From Collimonas sp. OK412 (GTDB lineage Bacteria; Pseudomonadota; Gammaproteobacteria; Burkholderiales; Burkholderiaceae_D), in assembly GCF_900112135.1 (NCBI RefSeq), contig NZ_FOLC01000018.1, forward strand, positions 1 to 64,000: DNA of 64,000 bases, read 5' to 3'. Numbering within the stretch: the stretch's first letter is position 1; the number at the start of each line of letters is the position of its first letter. A program made the translations under genes and the position numbers. Shown in pieces: positions 18,979 through 27,596 of this stretch. The notes beneath the pieces are model-generated. The model ran no database searches. It saw only the letters and a list, made by a program, of their open reading frames with translations, and was not told the origin of the DNA.

Positions 18979-19823
18979 GCCTCCTGCGAATCAAAATATG
19001 AATAGATGGGAGAAAAAACTGAAGTTGAGGATTTTCCCGGTTGTGATTGTTCGAATGCCGTTACAGTTGCTTGCGAGGATCCGGAACGCATGGCGTCCGG
19101 CGCCGCATGGACCAATTGTCCGTTGCATGTCACCGACAGCAGCCGTGCTCCCTGTGCATTCAGCCAGGATTGCGATTCACGCACAATCTGCGCAAGTTCA
19201 GAAGATGACAACGTCCGCTGCCCGTCGACACCAAGCCACAGCTGAACATCCTGTCCGCTCCATTGCGCATGAATGCGCAATGGCTGCCGGGGTTCCTCAG
19301 AAGCCGCCGCACCATCCGGGCCCGGACCGGGATGCAATTGCTGGCGCCCCTCGATAGCGCTATCAGCGCGAGCGTCAAATCCAGCCTGGTTCAACACCGG
19401 CGAGGCCAGGCTCAGGCGCAGCTGTCGCAGCAGCTCCTGCGACAGCTGTGGTTCGCTGCTCGATGCCTCGCTACTCTTTCCTGGAACCGCAAGGGGCATC
19501 TGTGGCCCCAGCAGCATGTTCGCCGGTTCCACTATTGGGGTGGCAGCCACCGTCTTTTGCGCTGAAGCACTTGGCAACGAAACCAATTGCCTCGGTTTCA
19601 GCTGGTCTTCTGGCGAGCTCCCGCTGGCGCGCGACAGATCAATTTGACGATGCGGTGACGCTGACGAAGCTGGATGCTTTAACCAGTCCTGCATCTGCAC
19701 CCGCTCCATTTCTCGTTGCCACGCTGATTGCTGAGACGGGCTGTCAGCGTCTTGCCTGCCCTGTTCCGGCGCCGTCCGGGCAAGCAATGGGAGCACAGAA
19801 GTCAATATGGGAATCGATGTCAT
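18975..19823 (-). CDS. fliK: FliK-like hook-length control protein
   Basis: This protein has 282 residues with the start at 19823, an ATG overlapping the fliJ stop (ATGA). An in-frame extension to 19901 would overlap fliJ by 82 bp and is not favoured. The N-terminal two thirds are Ser/Gln/Pro-rich and probably disordered, as in molecular rulers. The C-terminal part (about residues 185-255, WSGQDVQLWLGVDGQR, LAQIVRESQSWLNAQGARLLSV) fits the FliK hook-switch domain. It is shorter than many FliK proteins (~400 aa). Confidence 0.85.
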   Translation of the reverse strand: MTSIPILTSVLPLLARTAPEQGRQDADSPSQQSAWQREMERVQMQDWLKHPASSASPHRQIDLSRASGSSPEDQLKPRQLVSLPSASAQKTVAATPIVEPANMLLGPQMPLAVPGKSSEASSSEPQLSQELLRQLRLSLASPVLNQAGFDARADSAIEGRQQLHPGPGPDGAAASEEPRQPLRIHAQWSGQDVQLWLGVDGQRTLSSSELAQIVRESQSWLNAQGARLLSVTCNGQLVHAAPDAMRSGSSQATVTAFEQSQPGKSSTSVFSPIYSYFDSQEA

Positions 19824-20338
19824 GCCTTTCCTTCCAGTTTGGGCATTACATGTATTTGCGGCGCGTCCATGCGTTCTTTCCAGACGCTGCGGGCAATCCA
19901 ATCGCCGTCCGCCTCGTTGCTCTGGCGCACCTGCTCCACCGCGATGTAATCCTCCAGGCAGCGCAACCGGTGCTGTTCCGTCAGTTCAAGGCGCTGCTGT
20001 TGTTTAATGCATTCCTGGCGAATTTCCTGGCGTTGTTCGGCTAATAGCGACAAGCGCTGCTCTTGTTCCTGGATCTGGCCATTGCATTGCACCAGATAGG
20101 CAATCGAACGCTGGTGCACGAGCGGATTCATGCGCTGCTGCAGCGCCTTTGAAATGTGCGCTGCCTGCACGGCCATTTGCTGCTTCAGCTCGTCAAGACG
20201 CCCTTGTTCCGCCAACAGCTCAGCCTGTACCGCTGCCAATTTTCCCTGCAGAATATCCAGCTGCCATTGATATCGATGCTGGACCGACGCCAGCGGATAT
20301 ACGAAGCCGCGCAAATCGGTAGCCATGCCGCCGCTCAT
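19820..20338 (-). CDS. fliJ: FliJ-like coiled-coil export chaperone
   Basis: This 172-residue protein is almost wholly a charged, Gln-rich coiled coil (HRYQWQLDILQGKLAAVQAE, then QEQEQRLSLLAEQRQEI). FliJ inserts in the FliI hexamer as a central stalk and links it to FlhA. Sequence alone would be weak evidence, but size, coiled coil and position directly after fliI with an ATGA overlap make the call solid. Confidence 0.88.
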   Translation of the reverse strand: MSGGMATDLRGFVYPLASVQHRYQWQLDILQGKLAAVQAELLAEQGRLDELKQQMAVQAAHISKALQQRMNPLVHQRSIAYLVQCNGQIQEQEQRLSLLAEQRQEIRQECIKQQQRLELTEQHRLRCLEDYIAVEQVRQSNEADGDWIARSVWKERMDAPQIHVMPKLEGKA

Positions 20339-21681
20339 TGCGCAACTCCAAACACCTGCATCAGCTTCTTCAGCGCTTCTTCGCGTCGGATTCCACCCAG
20401 GTTCTGGCGCAGAAACTGCAGTAATTCCGGCTCCACGGCTAGTGCGCGATCGAGCTCGACATTGCTGCCGCGCTCATACGCGCCAATATCGACCATCTGC
20501 CGATTGCGCTCCAGCAGAGCCAGCATCTTGATGGCGTGCACAGCCAATTGCCTCTGCTCCGGCGTAGTCAGGTCAGGCATCAGGCGGCTGGCGCTTTTCA
20601 GGACATCCAGAGCGGGGTATTGGCCCTGATGCGCCAGCTGACGGGTAAGCACCAGATGGCCATCGAGGATGGAACGCAAGCTGTCCGAAATCGGTTCATT
20701 CAGGTCATCGCCTTCTACCAGCACCGTCAATAAAGCCGTGATCGCGCCGCCAGACGGCGCGGTGCCGCAGCGCTCGCAAATTTCAGGCAATTCGGCGAAC
20801 ACCGACGGCGTATAGCCGCGCGCGGTAGGCGGCTCTCCCGCGGATAGGCCTATTTCACGCCGCGCCATGGCGAACCGGGTAATCGAGTCCATGGTCAATA
20901 GAACCTGCTTGCCCGCATCCCTGAAATGCTCGGCAACCGCAACCGCGACATAAGCCGCTCGCACCCGCGCCAGGGCCGGCTGGTCGGAGGTGGCGACCAC
21001 TACGACCGAGCGCTGCAGACCTTCTTCGCCCAATTGCTTGTCGATGAATTCACGAACCTCACGCCCGCGTTCGCCGATCAGGGCGATGACATTGATGTCT
21101 GCCGTTACATGCCTGGCGATCATTCCCAACAGGGTGCTCTTGCCTACGCCGCTGCCAGAAAAAATCCCCACCCTTTGTCCCTGGCCTATCGTCAGCAAAC
21201 TATCGATGCTGCGAATACCTGTTTCCAGCACCTCGGTTATGCGAGGCCGCTGCATCGGATTAATCGGCAGTCCTTTCAAACTGCGCCTGATGCCGGTCAC
21301 CGGATCAGGCAAGCCGTCCAGCGCATGGCCAAAACCGTCGATAACGCGTCCCAGCAAAGAATCGCCGACACCGATCTCGGTCCTGGAACCGTCGGCAACC
21401 ACCTCGCACCCAGCCGCAAGGCCTTGCACGGAACCGTAAGGCATCAGCGTGACTTGCCCGGATTTGATGCCCACCACTTCCGCCAGGATTCCCGTGCCAT
21501 GAACCAGCCTTCCTGCAGGTTCTGCTGCGGCGCCAACACCGCGCGGGAAAATCCTGCAGATTTCGCCGATAGCGACATCCGGCCCGCTGGCGTTGATCGC
21601 CAGGCCGGTCAATTGGCGCACGTAGCCGATCTTTCGAGTCAGGTCGGTTGCGCGCAGGGCATCAAGATAAGCGGCTCTCAC
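20335..21681 (-). CDS. fliI: FliI, flagellar-type export ATPase
   Basis: This 448-residue protein starts at GTG overlapping the fliH stop (GTGA). Walker A GSGVGKST is at residues 176-183, a Walker B-type strand ends in VLLTMDSITRFAMARREIGL, and SAGEPPTARGYTPSVF is the family signature shared by FliI and SctN. It energises substrate unloading at the export gate with FliH and FliJ. All catalytic features look intact, so the export machine itself should be functional. Confidence 0.98.
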   Translation of the reverse strand: MRAAYLDALRATDLTRKIGYVRQLTGLAINASGPDVAIGEICRIFPRGVGAAAEPAGRLVHGTGILAEVVGIKSGQVTLMPYGSVQGLAAGCEVVADGSRTEIGVGDSLLGRVIDGFGHALDGLPDPVTGIRRSLKGLPINPMQRPRITEVLETGIRSIDSLLTIGQGQRVGIFSGSGVGKSTLLGMIARHVTADINVIALIGERGREVREFIDKQLGEEGLQRSVVVVATSDQPALARVRAAYVAVAVAEHFRDAGKQVLLTMDSITRFAMARREIGLSAGEPPTARGYTPSVFAELPEICERCGTAPSGGAITALLTVLVEGDDLNEPISDSLRSILDGHLVLTRQLAHQGQYPALDVLKSASRLMPDLTTPEQRQLAVHAIKMLALLERNRQMVDIGAYERGSNVELDRALAVEPELLQFLRQNLGGIRREEALKKLMQVFGVAQ

Positions 21682-22493
21682 GACGGATTTTCCTCCTGCC
21701 GTGCAGGCAGCGACGGCTCGGCCGCAGTATCGGCGGCTGCCGAATTCCGTACACGCAACAGCAAATCGGTAAACTGCCTAAGCTGGGTTTCCAGGCGTGC
21801 ATCGAGGGTCCCTTGCGGATAGTCGATCAGACAGCCGCCCAGAGCTACCTGGCCGTCAGATACGCAAGACACCTCCCGGCCCGGCAACAAAGAGGCAGCA
21901 TCGGCAAATAGCTGATAGTCGGCCGGATGCAGCCGGATCACGACCTGCCCGCCGGAACGCAGCTGCTCCATGGCCTGCTGCACTATCTGACGCACGCCGT
22001 CCGGCGCAACAGCGGCGCTGCCCACGATGCGGCATACAGACGCATGCGTCAGGGCGACCATGTCGTCCTCGGCTCGCGCCAGGCAATCGGCGATGCGTGC
22101 TGGAATGTCTTTCAAGAGAGATGCGAGCTGGGTTTCGCGCTTGTGCAGTTCAGCCTGGGCAGCATCGATTGCCTTTTGTACAGATTGCAGACTCTCTTTT
22201 TCGGCGGCGGCAAGACCTTCTTGCCGTCCGTCGCTAAATCCTTCCTCTCGGCCGAGGCGGCTCCCCTCTTCCTGCCCCTGAATCAAGCCTCGCTGGTATC
22301 CCTCTTGCCATGCTTGCTCCTGGATCTCGGCCGGAGACGCGGTCGCTACCGCCTTAGGGCTTTGCACACCGGATTCCGGTGCGCGCGCCAAAACCGGCGC
22401 CTCGGACAAAACATGCGGACGCGACAAGACCCGCGGCAAAGGATGCAATTCAAGCCGATGCAAAACTTGCTGGGAATGCGAGTCCTTATCCAT
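21678..22493 (-). CDS. fliH: FliH-like ATPase regulator
   Basis: This 271-residue protein has a Gln/Pro/Ala-rich N-terminus. It is followed by a Gly-spaced segment (about residues 65-95, EGYQRGLIQGQEEGSRLGRE) typical of the GxxxG helix of FliH, and by a C-terminal domain of the FliH/SctL type. FliH dimers tether FliI to the C-ring. TAATG overlap with the fliG-like gene upstream and GTGA overlap with fliI downstream indicate coupling. Confidence 0.92.
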   Translation of the reverse strand: MDKDSHSQQVLHRLELHPLPRVLSRPHVLSEAPVLARAPESGVQSPKAVATASPAEIQEQAWQEGYQRGLIQGQEEGSRLGREEGFSDGRQEGLAAAEKESLQSVQKAIDAAQAELHKRETQLASLLKDIPARIADCLARAEDDMVALTHASVCRIVGSAAVAPDGVRQIVQQAMEQLRSGGQVVIRLHPADYQLFADAASLLPGREVSCVSDGQVALGGCLIDYPQGTLDARLETQLRQFTDLLLRVRNSAAADTAAEPSLPARQEENPS

Positions 22494-23164
22494 TACCTGG
22501 CGCCTCGTTTAAGGCTGGAAAACTGTCTTTGGAGCTTGAATGCCGTCAGCATTTTTTTTATCCGCCCAGCCGGCTGCACAGCCGGATCCCTGGCATTCGC
22601 CAAACGCGGCTGCTTTTGCATTTGCGTGGAAGTTGGAAACTGCGCGACACGTGCAGCCACGGACTGCAACAAGACTTCGCGCAAGCGCGGGGGACAAGCC
22701 GAAAAGGAATGTGCAAGGCGCTCCACCTGCAAGCGCCTCCCTGAACCAAGTTTTTCCAGTACGCCGTCGCGCCACTTCCAGTCGTGACAAGCCAGGAAAC
22801 GCGCGATCAGCTCTGGCGGCTCTTCGCTTAGAATTTGCGCCAATGTGGCAGGCGCTACGTTTGTCAATTGGGCAATGGCGCTGTCAAGCGCGCTTGCCGG
22901 GAGAACATCCGCCCCGCTTTTCCGTTCCGCATTCAACGACATACCGGAAGACTTGGCCGCACGGGCCGTCGGCGTAATGTTTTCGGCGGCGCGATCAAGC
23001 AACGCCTGGTCTGCCGGGATACCCAATGCAAGCAGCTCGTCCAGCATCGTCCTTAAAATTGCCGCTGCCTCACCGCCCAGCCGGGCCAGCATCCAGTCGC
23101 GGTCCGCAACCGACATCGCATGGAGCAGCAATGCCGTGCGGCGGAAATCAAGGGTATCGTTCAC
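22493..23164 (-). CDS. fliG: Truncated/divergent FliG-like C-ring protein without motor domain
   Basis: At 223 residues this protein is about a third shorter than usual FliG (~330). The N-terminal ~60 residues fit the FliF-binding domain. Residues 106-124 (ATLAQILSEEPPELIARFL) match the FliG middle-domain segment normally reading EHPQxIAxxL. After about residue 180 the chain is basic and low-complexity, and the C-terminal torque domain with its charged helix is not recognisable. GTG start overlaps the fliF stop. The ring scaffold role fits; torque generation does not. A sequencing frameshift is unlikely, since the stop overlaps fliH in the usual TAATG manner. Confidence 0.82.
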   Translation of the reverse strand: MNDTLDFRRTALLLHAMSVADRDWMLARLGGEAAAILRTMLDELLALGIPADQALLDRAAENITPTARAAKSSGMSLNAERKSGADVLPASALDSAIAQLTNVAPATLAQILSEEPPELIARFLACHDWKWRDGVLEKLGSGRRLQVERLAHSFSACPPRLREVLLQSVAARVAQFPTSTQMQKQPRLANARDPAVQPAGRIKKMLTAFKLQRQFSSLKRGAR

Positions 23165-24636
23165 GTTTTTGCCTTTGAGGAAGCGCCGCTTACCGCAGAT
23201 GGTTCCTGCATCCAGCTACGTATCTGCTGCAAGACAACCTCTCTTTGTTCCTCGGACAAAGCCGGTGCATCAGTCGCAGTTTTGCGGTGGCCTCTCAGGC
23301 TTGCCACGCCGAAAATGCTTACCGCCACCAGCAACAGGGCCAACAACAGCAACGGCACCAGTTGGCTGGTCCTGTCCGATACGCTCGAAGCAATACCGTT
23401 ACTTGCCGGAGCGGCAGACCGATCGGCATCTTCATGTACATTGCCGTCTCCAGCCGCGACGCGATTTCCGCCTGCAACATCGCCGGCGCCAAATGCATTC
23501 AAGGGCTGGACTACCACCGTATCCCCTCTGTCCCTCGAAGCGCCTACCGCTGCCGCGACAACATTCCTGATACGTTCCACTTGCGCTTCGTCGAGGGATT
23601 TGGGAACCACGGCGACTACCTGAATCCGCCGAATCGAACCCGGAACGGCAACCACCTGCTCGACCCTGCGCCCTACCGAGTATTCGACTTCACGCTGCGA
23701 ACCGCCGCTGGCGCCGGTCGAGAACTTGTTGTCCAATGGAGCGCCGCCGTCGCGCATGACTTCACGTTCCCGCACCACGACCCCGGTCGGCGTTTGTCCG
23801 TTTCTTCCAGGCGGCGATACGACATCTTCGGTAGTGGTGCGCACCTGGTCCATGTTCAGGACGACATCCACGCTGGCGAGCGCCTGGCCGACGCCAAAAG
23901 TCCGTTCCAGCACCTCATTGGCCTTGTGGCTGAGATAGTTCTCGGTTTCCTTTTTCAACTCCAGGCGTGACGAGGTCGCGTCGACATTGCCTTCGCCGCG
24001 TCCCATGTGGGTCAATGCCACCCCATGCTGGTCCACAATCGTCACATCGGCGATGGCAATCCCGGGCACCGCTGACGAAACCAGGCGCTGGATCCCGCTT
24101 ACCTGTTCGGGACGCAGTATCTTCCCTTCTTTCATCGTCAGGGTAATCGCTGCGGTAGCTACATTATTGCTACGCTTGAACAAACCTTCTTCCGGCAGCG
24201 CAAGATGCACGCGGGCGGCCTGGATTTCAGACAGGGACAAAATGGTGCGGGTAATTTCTCCCTGCAATGCACGCTGATAATTGATCTTCTGCGCAAACTC
24301 GGTCATGCCGAAATCTGTGTTGTTAAAAAGCTCGAAACCTATCGTGCCATGTAGAGGCAATTCCTTGCTCATCAGCTTAAGACGGGTCTGATGAACGCTC
24401 TCTTTATCCACCAGAATGGATGCGCCGTTATCCCCCAGTTTGTAGGGTACTTTCATGCGGTCCAGTTCGGCTACCATGGCCGCCGCATCTTGCGGCGCCA
24501 GGTCTGAGAACAGCACCTGGTATTCGGTCCGTAACGACCAGATCCCGAACGCCAGGAAGGCGACGATCAATAACACGCCCGTCACCAGGCCGATACGCGC
24601 GGAGCGGCCCAGGTTTTTCCAGAAAGCGTCAATCAC
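23161..24636 (-). CDS. fliF: FliF, MS-ring protein
   Basis: The favoured start is the GTG at 24636, preceded by GGAG; a TTG at 24651 gives 496 residues instead of 491. Two transmembrane helices (about residues 16-34 and 420-441) bracket the periplasmic ring-building domains, with conserved FELFNNTDFGMTEFAQKINYQRALQGE and ARVHLALPE. The C-terminal tail keeps the FliG-binding pattern VVLQQIRSWM. FliF is the base on which the export gate and C-ring assemble. The protein is slightly short (typical ~550 aa). Confidence 0.96.
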   Translation of the reverse strand: MIDAFWKNLGRSARIGLVTGVLLIVAFLAFGIWSLRTEYQVLFSDLAPQDAAAMVAELDRMKVPYKLGDNGASILVDKESVHQTRLKLMSKELPLHGTIGFELFNNTDFGMTEFAQKINYQRALQGEITRTILSLSEIQAARVHLALPEEGLFKRSNNVATAAITLTMKEGKILRPEQVSGIQRLVSSAVPGIAIADVTIVDQHGVALTHMGRGEGNVDATSSRLELKKETENYLSHKANEVLERTFGVGQALASVDVVLNMDQVRTTTEDVVSPPGRNGQTPTGVVVREREVMRDGGAPLDNKFSTGASGGSQREVEYSVGRRVEQVVAVPGSIRRIQVVAVVPKSLDEAQVERIRNVVAAAVGASRDRGDTVVVQPLNAFGAGDVAGGNRVAAGDGNVHEDADRSAAPASNGIASSVSDRTSQLVPLLLLALLLVAVSIFGVASLRGHRKTATDAPALSEEQREVVLQQIRSWMQEPSAVSGASSKAKT

Positions 24637-24689
24637 GGTACGCTCCGGCAACGGGAAAATCTTTGTGGCTTTTCATTAAACATTTCATC

Positions 24690-24989
24690 TCACACTGACA
24701 TTTTCATTACATCCTGATAGGCTTCCAGCACCCGGTTCCGGACTTGCATCAACAGCTGAAAGGACATGCGCGCCTCTTCCAGGTTGATCATCACCTGATG
24801 CAGGTTCTGAACGTCGCCGACAGCCAGTTTTTGCAAATCGGTCTGGGTCGACAACAGCTTCTGGTTCACTTCGTCCAGGCCCTTTGTCACCATTTGGCTA
24901 AAACCTCCCTGCTGCGCCGCAGCGGCCGGGCCGAGTGCAGGGTCCGTCATTGAAACATTTGCTATGCTGGCGATACTATCGATACTCAT
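24690..24989 (-). CDS. fliE: FliE, MS-ring/rod junction protein
   Basis: This 99-residue protein has a GGGGGA ribosome site and the conserved C-terminal half LHQVMINLEEARMSFQLLMQVRNRVLEAYQDVMKM. FliE joins the MS ring to the rod and is the first exported rod part. It follows flgC by two bases. Confidence 0.96.
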   Translation of the reverse strand: MSIDSIASIANVSMTDPALGPAAAAQQGGFSQMVTKGLDEVNQKLLSTQTDLQKLAVGDVQNLHQVMINLEEARMSFQLLMQVRNRVLEAYQDVMKMSV

Positions 24990-24991
24990 GC

Positions 24992-25435
24992 TTATCCCCC
25001 AATATCCAAAGCCTTGAGCGCCATGGTGCGTGCCGCATTCATCGCCGCCACGTTGGCCTCATAAGAGCGCATCGCCGTCATCAGCGACACCATTTCCCGG
25101 GCGGGATCAACACCGGGATAAGAAACAAAACCTTGGGCATTGGCAAAAGGATGGCCAGGTTCGTACACCTGGCGCGGACTGGCGCCGGATACTTCAACGC
25201 TTGCCACCGGCAAATCGCGGGTGAATTCGCTTGCACCTTGCATGCCCTGGCTGATCAACTGGTTGAACGATCCCTGGTCAGCGCTGTGTGCGATCACTTG
25301 CAAAGGCTGGAAATTCTTGCCGTCCGTACTTTGCACGGTCTGTGCGTTGGCCAGGTTAAGCGCGGCAACATCCACGCGCGCGCGTTCGACTGACATGCCG
25401 GCGGCGCTGATTGCAAAAGTATGTGTGTAATCCAT
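24992..25435 (-). CDS. flgC: FlgC, proximal rod protein
   Basis: This 147-residue protein has the start preceded by AGGAG. The N-terminal rod motif (FAISAAGMSVERARVDVAALNLANAQT) and C-terminal helix (REMVSLMTAMRSYEANVAAMNAARTMALKAL) are typical of FlgC. It lies between flgB and fliE with spacings of 9 and 2 bp. Confidence 0.97.
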   Translation of the reverse strand: MDYTHTFAISAAGMSVERARVDVAALNLANAQTVQSTDGKNFQPLQVIAHSADQGSFNQLISQGMQGASEFTRDLPVASVEVSGASPRQVYEPGHPFANAQGFVSYPGVDPAREMVSLMTAMRSYEANVAAMNAARTMALKALDIGG

Positions 25436-25444
25436 CGGAGTCTC

Positions 25445-25834
25445 CTATCGCTTGCCGTCGCTGAATGCACTTTCCAAAATGGCAAAGTGCTTGTTCAGCC
25501 CTTTTGCCAGAACCTGGTACTGCATCGTGTTTTGCGACAGCGCGGCAACTTCGGTGTCAAGCTGGATCGGATTCATCTGTCCGCTAACGCTCTGCATCGC
25601 CTGCATTTGCAGTTTGACGCCAGCAATCGCAAACGGATCTATTTTCCCCTGGGTCCGCAAACCGCGGCGCGCATCTTCCAGCTGTGCCTCGAAGCTGACT
25701 CCTTGCGGCACGTACCCGGCCGTATTGGCATTCGCAATATTCGCTGCAATCGCCTGTTGCCGCAGGCTTGCCGCATCCATTGCCAAACCGAGGATCGCCG
25801 TCGTTACCCCTTCCAGTCCTTGCGTCATCTGCAC
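25445..25834 (-). CDS. flgB: FlgB, proximal rod protein
   Basis: This 129-residue protein has the N-terminal motif SLRQQAIAANIANANTAGYVPQGVSFEAQL and the C-terminal VAALSQNTMQYQVLAKGLNKHFAIL, both characteristic of FlgB. A GGGAGAG ribosome site precedes the ATG. It is the innermost rod component together with FlgC and FlgF. Confidence 0.97.
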   Translation of the reverse strand: MQMTQGLEGVTTAILGLAMDAASLRQQAIAANIANANTAGYVPQGVSFEAQLEDARRGLRTQGKIDPFAIAGVKLQMQAMQSVSGQMNPIQLDTEVAALSQNTMQYQVLAKGLNKHFAILESAFSDGKR

Positions 25835-25857
25835 TCTCCCAAAATTTTCTATTCGAT

Positions 25858-27006
25858 TTACTGGACTACCAGCTCTGCGTGCAGCGCTCCCGCGGCCTTG
25901 ATCGCTCGCAGGATGGAAATGATGTCGCGCGTATTGGTCTTCAGCTTGGCCAGCGATTCCACCAGGTCGGCTACCGTGTCGTTATTCGGCGCCAGATAAC
26001 CGGGGCCGTTCTGTTCGTCGACGTCCACCCTGCTATTGGTGACAATCGCGGTGCGTACATCTGCTCCGCCGCGTCCGATGATCAACGGCTGCGAGGCAGT
26101 ATTTTGCGTGGCGATAGAGATCTTCAGGTCGCCATGGGAGATGGCGACCTTGGAAATGCGCACGTCGCCGCCCGAAACCACTGTCCCGGTGCGTTCATTG
26201 ATCACCACCTTGGCGCGCCGGTCCGGCTCGACCATTACGTTTTCGATTTGCGTAAGATAATTCACCAATTGCTCGCGATTGGCGTCCGGCACGTGGATTT
26301 CAATGCCGGCGGCGTCACGCGCCTTGGCCAGGCCGGAACCGAGCTGGCGGTTGATGGCGGCCGCTATCCGGTTGGCCGTCGTGTAGTCCGGCTCGGCCAG
26401 GACGAAAGTGACGTTCTGGTCGGCATTGACTATCTGCGCGGTTACGCCCACCTCGACGGTAGCGCCGGACGGCACCGAACCGACGGTCGGATGATTTTTC
26501 TGGACCACGTTGCCGTTGGCGTCGTAACGATAACCGCCGACCGACAACGGCCCTTGCGCGAGGGCGTATACGCGGCCGTTTGCGGCCTTGAGAGGCGTCA
26601 TTAACAGGCTTCCGCCAACCAGGCTGCGCGCATCGCCGGCCGAAGTAACCGCGATGTCCAGCGTATCTCCCTCACGGGCAAAGGTCGGCAGAGCGGCGGT
26701 CACCATCACGACAGCCACGTTACGGCTTTGCACCTGTTCAGGCGCAACCGTCAGGTTGAACTGGGAAAACACATTGGCCAAGGCCTGGCGGGTGGTGCGG
26801 TTGGTCGGCGAATCGCCGGTGCCGGCCAAACCCGTCACCACGCCATAACCGACCAAAGCGTTATCGCGCCAGCCGCGCATGCGCCCCAGATCCTTGACGC
26901 GTATGGAATCAGAATCACGCGCCCAAACAGCAGGGTTGCCGGTCAACAGCACCGCAGCAGCCAAGGCGAAACTCAAACAAGCAAATAAACGAGAGTGCGT
27001 CATCAT
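25858..27006 (-). CDS. flgI: FlgI, P-ring protein
   Basis: This 382-residue protein has a Sec signal peptide (about residues 1-29, ending AVWA). The conserved FlgI core includes IRVKDLGRMRGWRDNALVGYGVVTGLAGTGD and NVAVVMVTAALP. FlgI rings the rod in the peptidoglycan layer. Its presence with FlgH indicates a basal body built to cross the outer membrane. The ATG overlaps the flgH stop (TAATG). Confidence 0.97.
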   Translation of the reverse strand: MMTHSRLFACLSFALAAAVLLTGNPAVWARDSDSIRVKDLGRMRGWRDNALVGYGVVTGLAGTGDSPTNRTTRQALANVFSQFNLTVAPEQVQSRNVAVVMVTAALPTFAREGDTLDIAVTSAGDARSLVGGSLLMTPLKAANGRVYALAQGPLSVGGYRYDANGNVVQKNHPTVGSVPSGATVEVGVTAQIVNADQNVTFVLAEPDYTTANRIAAAINRQLGSGLAKARDAAGIEIHVPDANREQLVNYLTQIENVMVEPDRRAKVVINERTGTVVSGGDVRISKVAISHGDLKISIATQNTASQPLIIGRGGADVRTAIVTNSRVDVDEQNGPGYLAPNNDTVADLVESLAKLKTNTRDIISILRAIKAAGALHAELVVQ

Positions 27007-27596
27007 TAAAATCCCAACCAGTCAACCACGCTGCGCCACCAGCTGCGTCTTTGCCGGTCCGACAAATCGCCTTCACCCACGTAAGTAATCTTGGCCTCGC
27101 TCAAACGGCTGGAAACAACCACGTTGCCATCGGAAATGTCCAAAGGACGCACCCGCCCCTCCAGCTTGACGCTCTGCTGCTCGCCATTGACCAGCAAGGC
27201 TTGCTCGCCAGCGATACGCAAGTCGCCGTTAGGCAGTATCTCGGTTACGGCAACAGTCAATTGCGCAAGCAGCCTGCTGGCGCGCTGAGTCCGGCCGCCG
27301 CCGTCAAAATCGCCGCCGACATTGATGCCGCCGGTGATGGTCGGGTTGCGGGTCAGGCTCAAATCCGCATTGATGCCGTTCTTCCGACGCGTGGTGGTGT
27401 CGGCATTGGTTGTGGCGCTGGAATTTTCCAGGACCTGCACCGTCACCACGTCGCCAATACGAAACGCTTTATTGTCGCCCGCCAATGGGCGATACGAATT
27501 TTCCTGATACAGGCTTTCCGCCATTGCCGGAATACCTGCCAGCAACAGGAAGCCAAAGCACAAGTGCACACCGAAACTACGCATATATTCCTTCAT
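27006..27596 (-). CDS. flgH: FlgH, L-ring protein without lipobox
   Basis: This 196-residue protein (192 if the ATG four codons in, preceded by AAGGA, is used) has the typical FlgH core: FRIGDVVTVQVLENSSATTNADT and RASRLLAQLTVAVTEILPNGDLRIAGEQ. FlgH is usually a lipoprotein. Here the leader ends with the signal peptidase I pattern AMA at residues 24-26 and has no cysteine at the cleavage point, so lipidation is unlikely. FlgH forms the outer-membrane bushing around the rod. Confidence 0.94.
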   Translation of the reverse strand: MKEYMRSFGVHLCFGFLLLAGIPAMAESLYQENSYRPLAGDNKAFRIGDVVTVQVLENSSATTNADTTTRRKNGINADLSLTRNPTITGGINVGGDFDGGGRTQRASRLLAQLTVAVTEILPNGDLRIAGEQALLVNGEQQSVKLEGRVRPLDISDGNVVVSSRLSEAKITYVGEGDLSDRQRRSWWRSVVDWLGF

